A stretch of 64,000 bases of DNA, from positions 53,613,881 to 53,677,880 of the forward strand of contig CM071597.1 of assembly GCA_036435485.1 (NCBI GenBank), read 5' to 3'. The position numbers were made by a program, and so were the translations under genes. Of the stretch, positions 1 through 12,020 are shown one piece after another (position 1 is the stretch's first letter; each line of letters starts with the position of its first letter). The notes under the pieces are model-generated. The model searched no databases. It saw only the letters and a list, made by a program, of their open reading frames with translations, and was not told the DNA's origin. The DNA is from Saposhnikovia divaricata. Taxonomy: Eukaryota > Streptophyta > Magnoliopsida > Apiales > Apiaceae.

Positions 1-2709
1 TCGATTGTCACTACCTCGGGGATGGTCGCCAGCACTCGCTCAAAAGGTCGCCTTTCCCTTACCCTCTTGCGGGGTGTAGTGCGTAGAATCGGCATGGGAC
101 CTAGCTGCTATATACATAAGTGGCAAGAGTGAGCTATAATAGCTCAGCAAGATAATATTGTAAATTGGAATTTTAAATGTGAACAGGTATACATATATAT
201 ACATATATAAGTAGAAACCAATCATAATCCTTAAGGAAGAATAAAGCTCTTATTTAATAATACATCATCCACTTACTATTATAAGAAAGAAATCTAAAAT
301 AATATAATATCAGTTTTTCTTCATCTGTAACCATAATTCCATCATCTCATATCATTATTCTGTTTTCAGTATAGAAATCTGAAAACCATTGTCAACACTT
401 TCTTTTCAAAAACATTGGGGATATCTGCTGTCGCCTGATACGTTAGGACGATGATCAGTCGCCTAATCGTACCTGCTCTCTTTTTACTACCGGTAGAAGG
501 AATGAAGATCATCCCTGGAGGAAGGCCACCTGCTAACATCCTCCCTTGGCATCTTCGTGCCGTAATAAAAATAATAAATGCTGGACTGTGTCGCACACAG
601 CCCTGACACAGCCACTTACGCAAGTCTGTTGCAATCCCCCCCTTTTTTTCCAATTAGTATTCTATTTATACCAATACCATTCCACATTTTTCCTTTCAAT
701 TTCCATTTCCATTCACATATATCATTTCCATTTCCATTTATCATCACCTTTAAAAATACATATGTCATAATACTTTGATTATGACTCAGACATCTTCTCT
801 GTGTTTACTGGAATCCAGTACACTTACATATATATAAAATATTCCATTCACATTTTCATTTACATATATCATCACATTTAAAACATATGTCATAATACTT
901 TAATTATGACTCAGACATCTCCTTTGTAAATAAAATACGCTTTTATATACATAAAATATTCCAACTATTTTGAAAGTAATAATCAAATAATATTTATTAA
1001 ATCGCAAATGTTTAAAGATTATTTTTAACAAAGTATTATTAAACCATATAACCCTAGATAACAACTGATACCATTCTTTCATATCCCTTCAAATCATAAA
1101 GTATATTCGCTCCATTCATAATCATATCCACATTCATATTTCATAATTTATATCCATTTCTCTTTAATTCCACTATCAGGGAAATAATTCTTAGCAATAT
1201 AGCAAACATAGAATAACATATATATTCCATGAAATCATTTACTTTGAAAATAAAATAGTTTTCCAAGGTAAGGATAGAAGAAATCTTGCCTCGATCTCTG
1301 TATCCTGGAAGTATGGCTCGTGGCTCTTCCGAAGTTTCTATAAACACAAAAAGAACCGTGGTTAGAATACTACATCCCTTTCTCACTTCACCTTTATATA
1401 ACTACACCCTTAATGCTTACTATGTGAATAACATGCTATTATAACCCAAGTGTTCCAAGAACCTAACCATTTTAGGTTAAATCAAGGTTTTCTATGGTTG
1501 TTCACCATTTCCCTTAACAACCACACTTGACTATAAAAATTCTCAGAAAATAAAGATTTCGAATTTTACAACAAGGTCAACTGGTAATGACTCCTTGACT
1601 ACCTTACTACAATATCCCAAAATTTTATAATTTTTAAAAGTGTTTAAGTATGGTAGTTATAGCCTCAAAGTTGGTACAACTACGTTTTCTCGACTATCGA
1701 ACGTCTTTCACTAAAACTGACTTTTCTCCTAAACCGTTCATCAGATTTTAACGCACCTTATATCAAAGCGATCTACGAACTATGCTCTATCTCATCATGG
1801 TCACTTGGGGGTCTGGACAGTAAGGTAGCGTACGGGTATAGTGTCCAAAAATAGGGAAGTTTCTGATTCTAACGAAAATCGGATATTATAACGGCTATAT
1901 TTTCATACTTTCCAAAATCCAACTCCTCCAAATCTATCATCCACCTTATACACCATCACCTAAACCATGTGGTCATCTTACCAACCATGGTTACAAGCAC
2001 ATACTCCTTCCATATTCAATTTAATCACTTACAAACACATATATCATCATGAATAATCACTTATCATAATCTTAATCACTAAACTTTCTATAATCCATCC
2101 TATATTCAAAGTAATACTAAAGGGTCTTGAGATTTATACCTTCTTGAAGCTTTAACAACCCTTATCAAGCCTTGAGATATGCTTAATCAACCTTATACTA
2201 GCTTGGATCAACTAAAAAACCATAAAAACAAAGTTAGTTTCTAAGGGTTACTATTCATCATCACTTTTCTAAAACTCATAACAAATCGAAAAATAAGAGT
2301 TTGGCTCTCAAATTTTTACCACATCTTGGCCTCTGTATAAGCTTTGAGTTGAGCTATAGATCACCAAAAACAAAGCTTCCTAGCTATGGTTTTGAGCTCC
2401 ATCTTTCCGCTGGACAGAAACTGGACAGGATTGGTTCTCCCAATTTGAGCATGGATTTGACTAGGCTATACTACTTGGATTGCTATGAAATTTGGACCGA
2501 ATCATGCCCATGGAGTGGAGAGGTTGTGGTTAAAATTTGGTGATTTTATCATGGATAGAAATGGAGATATGAATTTTTCTTTGAGTTGTGTTCTTGTTTG
2601 GCAGATTGGAGAGCTTTGTGTTTATCTTGCTTCTTTCCCTTTACAAACGTTTTTCAACTTCATCAACTCCATTAAGGCCTCTAACTTTTTTTTTCATACC
2701 AAATTATAA
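1..2709. other. Decayed repeat-like sequence, no gene
   Basis: AT-rich sequence without a convincing coding region. The first 200 bases and the stretch around 1680-2560 have the higher GC and short degenerate reading frames that decayed LTR-retrotransposon flanks often show, but no boundaries, primer site or protein domain can be seen. The longest open stretches (for example 2301-2543) match no family I recognise. Calling it old LTR-element debris is an inference. Confidence 0.3.
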
Positions 2710-4678
2710 TGTCAACATAATTTTTATAATAAAAATTTATAAATATTAAATATAACTAATTAACGTTATTAAACGGTGATGTCCGTCTCATAACATACAT
2801 GCATGATTAATTGATTAGTAATAGTATAAGAATTTGTTTAGTCAAAATATTAATTTATTCCAACACAATATATGAAACAATAAATGTATAATTTTTTCAT
2901 TGATTTACTCAGCAAAGAAAAAGTTTGGATTGGATCAATTTAATCGAGTTGGTCACACCCCATGTGTAATTTCTTTTTTTTTGTCAAGAATATACATTCT
3001 TGTATACGAATTGTACCGAAATACAATACCGGCAAAACCAGAGAATGAGGTTTAGTTTCTTTCATTCAATAAAGTTTACCATCTAACCGAATGGCATGCA
3101 TAGATGTCCTCGAAAATTTAGATAATAAGACTTTAATGTCCAAAAACAGACTTCCCAAAGTCTTCTCACTTGAAAAAAAAACTACAAGAAAATTGATTAA
3201 AAATAATATTTCTAATTAAAATTAAGGAAAATAACACAGCAAAAATTATTTCGAAATCCTAGTGATATTAAAAACATTATCAAAGAAAATAAAAGTAAAA
3301 TCTAATCAACTTGGAAAAATAAAATCTAATCAAAGGGAAACCCTTTGATTATATACAATAACTAACTAATAGTCACAACTCACAATAAGTAGTTTACTAT
3401 ACCGGCCTCGTGGAGTCTTAATTGTGAACAAAAAGATAAAAGGTGCATATAAATGAGAATCAACAGATTTGTAACAAAATTCTAAAATGCATAAATCATC
3501 CAAGATAAAAAATCGAAATTTAAGTAAAAGGTGCATAATGGCTAGAATCATGGATATTTATAAAATATTTCATAACAACTTTCCTAATTTACTCTTGAAA
3601 CTTATATAAATTTTGAAAAAGATTGTTCACTCCTAACCAAAAGGGGTCCCTTTGGTTAGACATGTAAATCAGTATCAAAATAAAATAAAATTGTATTTTA
3701 AGACATATATTTATAATTAAAATTGTAGATTACAAATATAACAAAACAATAATCATCAATAAATGACCCAACTCGTCAAAAAGACGACACCAAGATAACC
3801 CAAAATTGGTTCAAAAAGCCACAATATATGGCACACCCTCAGAGATACAAAAATCATATAAAATGCTACAATCTTACTATTAAAGACTTTTCAAAATAAA
3901 ATCCAACCAAAATTAAATGCACAATCAATTAGCCCACTGCAATATTCCAAGCCTCAATCAAACAAGCAAGAATCAATTTGCATTTAAGAAAAAATAACTG
4001 ATTTCATAAAAGCAATCCATTTAATTAAACACATAAAAACACTATAATCATCAATCAATTACATGTAACTGAAAAATAATTATCAATCAATTATCATAAA
4101 AGAAATTAAATTCATAACCAACTAATCATCAAACTCGGAAAAACACACAACTTAAGTTACAACATCCAACTCAACACGACTCACTCAAGACTCAGACTCA
4201 ATAATGACTCGGCTCGGTCTAAACTCGGATACTTGGACTTAAACTAACGCAGGATTATCACTAAGAAAAATATCAATTACCCGAAAAATTCAAGAACCGG
4301 CGTTCAAAATAAAACCGATCAAGACCAAAACATCACTTGAATTCATTCTAAAAATAAGCTAAAGACTCAACCATAACTTTAAGAAGTATTATTCAATAAA
4401 CTCAACCAGATAAACAAGTAGACATAACCAATAACCTCAAGATATTTAATCAAGTATCAGGTCATCTCAATTAATCACTCAGCTAGCAAATCAGAAAATT
4501 GAAACTCAGTTTCTAGATAAACATACCTTAGCCCAAGGTATTGAATCTCCTGGGACTTACCGTAATACAGAACACGTTCAATTTATTCGAACTTGGTTAA
4601 ACTCGGTGAGTTGACTCGGTCCGATTCCTTCAATTTTTTGACATACAACCACTAGATACTTTGTAAACTCATAGGAAA
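2710..4678. other. AT-rich intergenic DNA
   Basis: Long A/T-dominated stretch with no supported gene, RNA gene or complete transposable element. A short segment around 4160-4260 is rich in ACTCGG/ACTCAA words, but no defined repeat unit could be set. Confidence 0.5.
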
Positions 4679-4892
4679 TCACACATCAAATGATTGATTC
4701 TTCCTCGCTCGCAACCATGGAAAATTTGAATACCTGTGAAACGCAGAAATTTTCGATATAACAAATGAAATCCCATGTTGGTGCACATACTGACCTGCAA
4801 GATTTTCCTGAAAGAAAATCAAGAGAAGTTCCCAATATTTTTGAAATGACTGAACCAATTCCTGATGCAATGCCGTTAATGAAATTGTCCAT
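4679..4892 (-). pseudogene. Possible N-terminal fragment of a CC-NBS-LRR-like gene
   Basis: A minus-strand open frame of 68 codons starts at 4892 (MDNFINGIASGIG...). Its pattern of a short helical start, a basic/cysteine stretch and then CAPTWDFICYIENF loosely resembles the first 50 residues of plant coiled-coil NBS-LRR resistance proteins, where a Pro-containing segment is followed by a Tyr- and Asn-rich helix. No P-loop, other NBS motif or leucine-rich repeat follows in any frame toward lower coordinates, so if real it is an isolated fragment. The similarity is weak and the frame may be chance. Nothing nearby supports a functioning gene. Confidence 0.2.
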
Positions 4893-5464
4893 TACAACTG
4901 TAGACTCTTTCTCTATTGTATGTGGGGTGCAGTAATGCTCTTTATTTTCGGTGATTATGTTTGAGAATCAATACAAAGACAATCCATGTCTAAGGCAATC
5001 CATGTCTAGACAGTTAATGAAATTTCACCATAAAAAATCGTGTGTGTATTATTTAGGAACAAAACCCTTTTTTGTGTGTGCTTTCTGAAAGTCAAGAACT
5101 TGTTAAAAGATGAGCCACCCCATGTGTTAATTTATTCATGTGTAAAAGTAAATTATACAATATTACTTGTATTTAAGTTGTGGATGTTAATTGAAAAATT
5201 TATATACTTTCGTATCTTATCATGATTCTCACGGTCACTAATTACAAATTTATCGAAAAGTTAAAATCGTTTATTTATTATTGTCGAAAAAAATTGCAGT
5301 GATTTTGAATAAGGATTAGAAAGGGACGATATATATAATTTATTTTGTCATTTTTCCTTGAAATAATTATACTTTTAGATAGATAATTAATATTTATAGT
5401 TATATAATAATGATAATATTTAATAAAGATTGCTAAACTTTTATATTAAGTATAAAAAAGTGCA
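4893..5464. other. AT-rich intergenic DNA left of the LINE
   Basis: No gene or repeat recognised. It ends at the nine-base T run at 5465, which reads as the poly(A) tail of the minus-strand LINE. Confidence 0.5.
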
Positions 5465-5929
5465 TTTTTTTTTAATAAATCGTACTTGCATTAATTAAAT
5501 AAGATCTTTCTCAAGTACATGATGAATAAAATCAGGGGGAGTGACAAGCCACTCTCCTAGGCCTGACATAGAATGTGCAACTTTCGCTAACTCATGAGCC
5601 ACACAATTCGCAGACCGGAAAACAAACTCCACTAGCACATGCTCAAAGTGCTTCAATAAATTACTACATTCAAAAGTAATGGTATGAAAATAAGCTTCTC
5701 CACGTTTACCATTACACGCTAGCACTAATTCCTTCGAATCAGTCTCGAAAACACAGCACTTCAGCTCCATTTCCTTAACCCACGACATAGCTTCCTTCAA
5801 GCTAATTGCACCATTACCCACACTACCATTAAATACACCTGAAGCATCACAGTTCACCTTATACCAACCATGTTCACGCTTACGCCAAGTCCTCCCAACC
5901 ATATTCATACCTTGGTTGATATTCCTTTT
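5465..5929 (-). pseudogene. L1-type LINE, 3' end: RNase H domain and poly(A) tail
   Basis: This is the 3' terminal piece of a non-LTR retrotransposon ORF2. It encodes the RNase H-like domain common at the C-terminus of plant L1 elements: VNCDASG carries the first catalytic Asp, LKEAMSW the Glu and FETDSKEL the next Asp, followed by ANCVAHELAKVA. The frame ends in TAA at 5495-5497. About 20 bases further a T run on the plus strand (5465-5473) represents the poly(A) tail, so this is a true 3' end. The piece is cut off from the rest of its ORF by the copia element starting at 5930; reading continues across the insertion at 18830. The open frame extends 18 codons into the copia LTR, giving a chimeric frame up to 5983. 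No target duplication was found for the LINE. Confidence 0.85.
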
Positions 5930-6940
5930 TGTTATTCCCAGATTACACACTTGTATAATTGTAGAAGGGGGGGTTGAATACAATTCTTGATATTTATAAA
6001 TTTCTGATAAGAACTCCAGAAATCTATACTTAGATAATTGCTGTAAAAAGATTAATGCACAAACACATAAAAATAAGGTGGTTTAATGCACCACCTGAAG
6101 CTTTTATTCGAAGAAAACTCTGTGATACAAATGTACACAGCTTCTGTTTTACAACTCTTTGCTTTCTAAGGATATTCAATAAAAACCCTAAGCAAATGTA
6201 TCTGTTTTCTTGGCTTCTAAAGAGTTGCTGCACTTGGTTATAAATCCCAAGTTTACAAGTACTACAGGAATAAGATAATATTAATCTAATTCAAGTTGAC
6301 TTGCTACTACACTCCAAATACGCATGTAGCCGAAAGGTTGTCCTTGTGAACAGACATGTCTCCTGCACCTTTCTTGTATTCATAGTGTAAACGGAATGCT
6401 TCTTTCTTCTGTGTTTCCAAAGTATGGCTGCCATACTGCTTTTTGTATCTACTATCAACCCATGTGATCTGTCAGTCAAATCTGTCCTTATCAACTGCTA
6501 ATCCCCAACTTAGCATAGAAGTAAGTGTCAATGATTATCCGTTGACATTGTACACTGACATCCGTTGATGATATATTGAGCTGTATCCGTTGATATTGAG
6601 ATTTGAGCTGTATCCGTTGATAGAGTGGATTTGAGTTGTATCCGTTGATAGAGTTCTATCTTCATCCGTTGATACACTTTCACTTAGACAGAATTACATA
6701 GCATAGCTTATTTACAATTGGCTACCCTATTCTGCCTATCCATTGATGGTCAACATGACTGTGGATAAAAACACTATCAACTGATAACATAGAGATACTG
6801 CAGTATGCTACAAAACCTCATCCGTTGATGAGCTATCTGTCAACGGATAGAGTTATAAATCCTCATCCGTTGACAGCTACAAAACCTTATACAATTTGAT
6901 TGATTGTGAAGTTATCATCAAGTACAACATATTCCTAACA
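5930..6940 (-). repeat. 3' LTR of the copia element
   Basis: 1011 bp, bounded by TG...CA, matching 17819-18829 without indels. It contains nine perfect copies of ATCCGTTGA or its reverse complement between 6537 and 6873, eight in one orientation and one inverted. Confidence 0.95.
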
Positions 6941-6953
6941 ATCTCCCCCAATT
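6941..6953 (-). promoter_or_regulatory. Polypurine tract of the copia element
   Basis: Immediately inside the 3' LTR the minus strand reads AATTGGGGGAGAT, the expected purine-rich primer for plus-strand DNA synthesis. Confidence 0.85.
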
Positions 6954-7112
6954 TATACTTGATGGCAATAAAGCATAAATTCAGGACCTTGATGATAACA
7001 AAACATTTCTGAAGATATATATAGAACAATGCAAAAATTGTATTTAGCTACAAAAATTAAAAACTGAAATTTTGAGAAATTTACAGAGAAGTGCTCCTCT
7101 AGACTGAGCAGA

Positions 7113-10100
7113 TTAAAACTGTTTCTTCTCTCTTGTTGGCATCACCCTTGATTTTCCTTCTTTGGTAGAGTTGGACTCAATCTGCATTTGGAGTTGCCTA
7201 TAGAAGGTATCTTCTTCATCAACTTTTGGATTTAGCTTTTGTTGTAACCATCTCAGGTATTTAGAACTAGCCTTTGATAGTTGGTCTTCTAACCTGAAGA
7301 ATCTCCTGTTACCATCTTCATCCCTGAACTCCATCATCCAGATGGGTTGGAGGTGGATTTTCTGTCCATTGTATGGGATCTTCATCTTCCTTGGTAGACT
7401 TTATGGTGAGTTCCATTCTCTCCATATCTGTTCTATTCTGTTCAGTATCTCTCCTTTTGCTATCTTGGAGAACCCCGTGTATCTCTTGATTGCAGAGAAC
7501 ACTTTGGTTAAGGTCAGATAATTTTTTCCAAGAACCCTCTGTAGAGGCCATGTTCTTTCCTTTCCTCCCTTTTATACAAAGACCAATCTCTCAGGCAAAT
7601 GTTTATATTTGTCAATTCCTCTTACTTCTGACAATTCATCCAGATACAGATTCATGCCAGAGTATTCTTCAATATCTGCCTGATAGATAAAATCATCCTT
7701 GTTTTCCAAGATTGGATGCTTGACAATAGCAGGCACCCTAGCAACTTGAATTGGTTCCTTTGAAGGTTGCTTCCTTGGTATCCTTTTCTTCTGTTTAGGC
7801 TTCTGTTGAGGCTTCAGCAAGAATGAAGGAACCTCAATGGAGTCAAGATTCATTGGTTCCTCTTTAGGTATTATAGGGTCACCATGGAAATTCACATCTG
7901 GGTTGAATACTTGTGCAGAAATAGGTTGTGATGAGCCAACTGTTTCCTTTCTTTAAATTTCTGGAGAGACAGGCCTCCTTGCCTTTGATTTCACTCTCCT
8001 TTTAGGTTTGGATTTGGGGACTGATTTCACTTTCCTTTTAGGTTTGGATTTGGGGACTTCCTCAGGTTTCCTCATTTCATCCTCTACCTCATCCAATAAC
8101 TCCTGAGCCAGCCTGACTTGCTTCTCATATGAGTTTTCATATTGATTTTCTTCACTTGGATGAGCTTCCCTGAGAAGTCTGGAGGTCTCCTCTATTTTTG
8201 CTTCAACAAATCTAGGATGGCTGTTGGATATATTTAATACTTTTCCATTCCTTATTATTACAGCCATCCAATCTCTTACACTCTTATTTGTCTTTTCCTT
8301 GAACTCTTAGATTGTCTTTCCCATCAGCTTCTCATCATCATCCTTGGGAAATGGAAAGTCCAATTGTAACTTTCTTCCCATTTGATTTAGGTGGTGAGTA
8401 AGCTCTGGTTTTTATGCAGGGTTCAAATTCTTTGACAAAGGAAGGTTCAGCATCATAAAATGTGGGAGCCACAATCTCTGGAGTGAGCACCATCAAAATT
8501 GTAGTTGATATTGTTGGAGCAGAGTACTGAGTAGAGAACAGAGTTGATACAATTGATTCATTGATCATCCGTTCTGTTCTCATCATTCTTTCATTTGCCT
8601 CATTGTTGATCTTCTCTAATTCTTTAATTCTGGCTTGCCTCTCACCATCTGAGATTTTTGATAAGTCAGGAATCACAAGTAAAGCCTTTTGTTTCTTCAC
8701 AGGGGAAGCCTCTATAGTAAACTCTGTTGGATTGACCACTATAATTGGCTGTTGCTCCCCCTCAATTTGTGATATCTTGCTACTGGAAGCTTCAATTTGA
8801 CTAGAAGTAGCTGCAACCTCTTCTACCTTTTTCTCCCCCTTTTTGTTAGCATCAAGGGCTGGAGGTGAGGCTGCAAGTAGCCTTTCCAGTAGCTCAGTCT
8901 GTTTGGCTTGATTGGCAATGAGTGTCTGCATTTGAGATTCCATACTATCCACTCTGGAGGAGAGATGTTGAACAGATTTGGCCAGGCTATCTTCCTTCAA
9001 TAGTTTGCTAGTCAGCACCTTCTGAGTGGTAGTAGGGGCTAGTGCCTCAATCCTGGCATCTAGTTCCACTTTCATTTCTCTAATTGCAGTTTGGACCTCC
9101 TCCTATTGTGTTCTTTGAATAACCATGTGCATCTTGTGAAGTTTCAGGGAGTCCATTATTTGCTGAAGGATAGCCTTTCTCTATGGATCTGCATTTTGGT
9201 GCTCAGCCCTAGCAGATTGATATTGCTTCATAATCTCCACATTGAAGTCACCAGCCACAGTGGCAGTAGAAAATAGCCAGTCTGGAGTATCTGCCACATT
9301 GACTTCTTCATCATTTGCTGTGCTGTCACTGTCATCACTGCCAAACTCTTCACTGTCAGCATCTGAAGGCAGAGTTGTCAAAGCTTCCTTTACTCTTTGT
9401 AGAGATTGTGAGGTGTGCACTAGGTGCATTGCCTCCTCTGCCTCCACATTGCCCTGTTGTGCCATGACTTGATGGGCAGAAACACTTGTCAACGGATGAA
9501 GGATATCCGTTGATGAAGGAATGATAGTATCCGTTGAAGTGAAAACCAACACTGAATCTGTGAAGATTGATTTTAAAGATGAGGCCACAGATGTTGTTGT
9601 GAATTCAGGAATGGAAGATTAATGGCCCAACAAATCATCTAAAAGATGATGACCACCAATTGCAGAGTGGGGCTTCTCCAAGAATCTTAAAGATGGAGAA
9701 TTAGGAATTGATGTAGATATCATATCCACTTCCAGAGATGGAGTTGGTGATGGTGCATTGTAATGTGTATCGATTTGAAGGTTAAGATCAAGGGGCTGTG
9801 ACTCCATATTTATTGAAGTCACATCAAACTGAATTTGAGAAGGTACAGTTTGCTGTACTGTGTGTGCACCCTGTGCTTCCCCTATGGTTTTAGATTTTAC
9901 TCTTCTTTCATAGGTTTTTGAGAGAGGGCTAGTGTCCCTTACCCTTTTGTGCAGAGTTGTTGTAGAACTAGTAGTCACACCCTGTTGAGAGGATGTAACT
10001 TGGGCTTGGCTATTTGGTGCACTTTCCTCACCTACCTTATTCTTAGGGCTTGCACCCTGTCCCTCACAACTCAATACCTCCTTCACACTCCCCTCAAGAG

Positions 10101-11513
10101 TTGTGGTAGTTTTTGCAACAGGTGCTTTTTGAGAAGCACCTGAGGTTTGTCTCTTAGATTTTGGTTTGGAAACTTTTGTTTTAGTCACTTGGGTACGAGC
10201 ATGTTTTGTCACTACTACAGACTCCATTGTGATTGTGGAAGGAAAAGAAATTTGGGGGGTTAGAGATAGGAGTTTCAAGGTTAGAAAGAGTTACCTGAAT
10301 AATTGGTAGATATACCAATTGTACTTCTGCATTGGAGTTCATTCGAATTAAATCACTTAAGACTCTCTTCTCCTGAACAAAACATGTGAACTTGCTATTC
10401 GGGTTAGCAATGGATAGCTCATTCTCAGATACATGCAGTGCTAAGAGCATCAAAAATCTAGCAAAATAGATATTCTTGCTCCTAGTTTCCTTTTTACCTA
10501 ATTTTTCTGCTATCTCATACATGACTAGTGTGCCAAAGTTATAGAATTTATCAGTCAGAAGCATACACAACATAACTAGCATGGAATGGGTAACAGTATC
10601 AAAATTACTAATTTTACCTGAAAAAGTTTTAATGAAGGCATCACAAAAATAACTCCATTCTTTAACCATCCCTTTCCTAACAATTTTCCCTAAATTATCA
10701 GTACTAAGGGCATAATTTATGGAATTAAGCATGGCAACTATTTCAGCATCACTGGGTACTTTCAGACAGTTATTCTCAAGTAATTTTAAACAAGCAGTTA
10801 TCACATCAGAGTTAACTACATAGTTTTTACCCTTTAAGGAAAAAGCAATTGTACCGTCTGTGCCATTGAACTCAGCAGATGCCCACACTTCTTCGATTAT
10901 CTCGTGGATTAAAGGAGTGGTGGCAGTCATAGCATACGAAAGTTTACAGTTCTTCACAAAATTCATCATGGTGTGATAAGCTTCTGGGGCATTCATTGTA
11001 TCGACATAGGCCGCGAAGTTGTTCTTCTCATAGGTGAACCCAGTCGAAGACATCATCTTAATAATAGGCGCCATTGAAGTGTTTGCACTTTTGTTGCAGA
11101 GAGTTTTTGTGAAGAAGATGCAGTTTACTTAAATTATCAGTACTAAGGGCATAATTTATGGAATTAAGCATGGCAACTATTTCAGCATCACTGGGTACTT
11201 TCAGACAGTTATTCTCAGGTAATTTTAAACAAGCAGTTATCACATCAGAGTTAACTACATAGTTTTTACCCTTTAAGGAAAAAGCAATTGTACCGTCTGT
11301 GCCATTGAACTCAGCAGATGCCCACACTTCTTCGATTATCTCGTGGATTAGAGGAGTGGTGGAAGTCATAGCATACGAAAGTTTACAGTTCTTCACAAAA
11401 TTCATCATGGTGTGATAAGCTTCTGGGGCATTCATTGTATCGACATACGCCGCGAAGTTGTTCTTCTCATAGGTGAACCCAGTCGAAGACATCATCTTAA
11501 CAATAGGCGCCAT
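7113..11513 (-). pseudogene. Large extra ORF (ORF3) of the copia element, decayed
   Basis: Downstream of pol lies a second coding region, now broken into at least eight open pieces in all three frames. The N-terminal piece (11074-10181) is the best preserved, about 280 residues beginning MAPIIKMMSSTGFTYEK, with a KGKNYVVNSDVITACLKL block recalling the plant-transposon-protein domain found in other retroelement ORFs (a tentative likeness). Then come a Ser/Thr/Gln-rich basic region (10278-9619), an acidic stretch (9588-9181), a predicted coiled coil (LAKSVQHLSSRVDSMESQMQ, 9075-8338), a Lys/Arg-Pro repeat (KSKPKRKVKS twice, 8267-7953) and a C-terminal part ending near 7113. I see no signal peptide or transmembrane helix, so the env-like label given to some SIRE ORFs is unsupported. 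The first 150 codons are present twice (10691-11569). Function unknown. Confidence 0.7.
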
Positions 11514-11569
11514 TGAAGTGTTTGCACTTTTGTTGCAGAGAGTTTTTGTGAAGAAGATGCAGTTTACTT
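10691..11569. repeat. 439-bp tandem duplication inside ORF3
   Basis: Two adjacent near-identical units (about 10691-11129 and 11130-11568), offset 439 bp throughout. They share a few bases (TAA) of microhomology at the junction and differ at only a handful of positions. Each carries the ORF3 start region. The upstream copy (start 11513) runs out of frame after about 130 codons, whereas the downstream copy (start 11074) continues into the full ORF. Confidence 0.9.
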
Positions 11570-11599
11570 AAGAGAATCTTGAAAGTCGATAAAAGTGAG

Positions 11600-12020
11600 A
11601 TGTGAGAGCACAAGACAGCCTTTTATACTTTTCAAGAATTGAAAATGAAATAATTAAAAAGTAATTACCCATTGGTCAAAAGTAACTGTCAAATAATAAA
11701 AGAAAATAAATATAACCAGCCCTATATAGATACACGTTTACCAACAGTTATATTTAAAAGAAAATATGTATATCAACGGATATGAAATGAACGGTTGAGA
11801 AATAGTTTATCCGTTGATGACGTGGATAACTTGTTATCCGTTCATATACAAAAATCTAGGCATGTGTTTATGCTATCAACGGGTAAAAGGATATCCGTTG
11901 ATAAGATAATTTTGCCTTGGACAAAATTTCTGAAGAAAATTTTTCTGAGAGTTTTTAATTCTCAAGTAAATCACAACACATTTCTAGCTGCAATGCAGTA
12001 AAATCAAATATCACTAGGAA
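11600..12020. other. Non-coding spacer between pol and ORF3
   Basis: This segment of the copia element has no open frame. It carries three perfect copies of ATCCGTTGA or its complement (11773, 11809, 11893) plus imperfect ones, so it may be a regulatory spacer, for instance for a subgenomic ORF3 transcript (an inference). Confidence 0.5.

Noticed and set aside
2301..2709. Protein-coding gene at the left end
   Set aside because: Two overlapping short frames without recognisable domain, splice partners or codon bias in repeat-like DNA.
6030..6494. Open frames inside the left LTR, and their twins at 17919-18383
   Set aside because: They occur identically in both LTRs and carry no domain; chance frames in LTR sequence.
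6537..6873. CRISPR array reading of the regularly recurring ATCCGTTGA copies
   Set aside because: The repeats are 9 bp, irregularly spaced and inverted in part, in a plant retrotransposon LTR; not a CRISPR array.
7113..11513. Env-like gene
   Set aside because: No signal peptide, transmembrane helix or furin-like site was seen; left as an ORF of unknown function.
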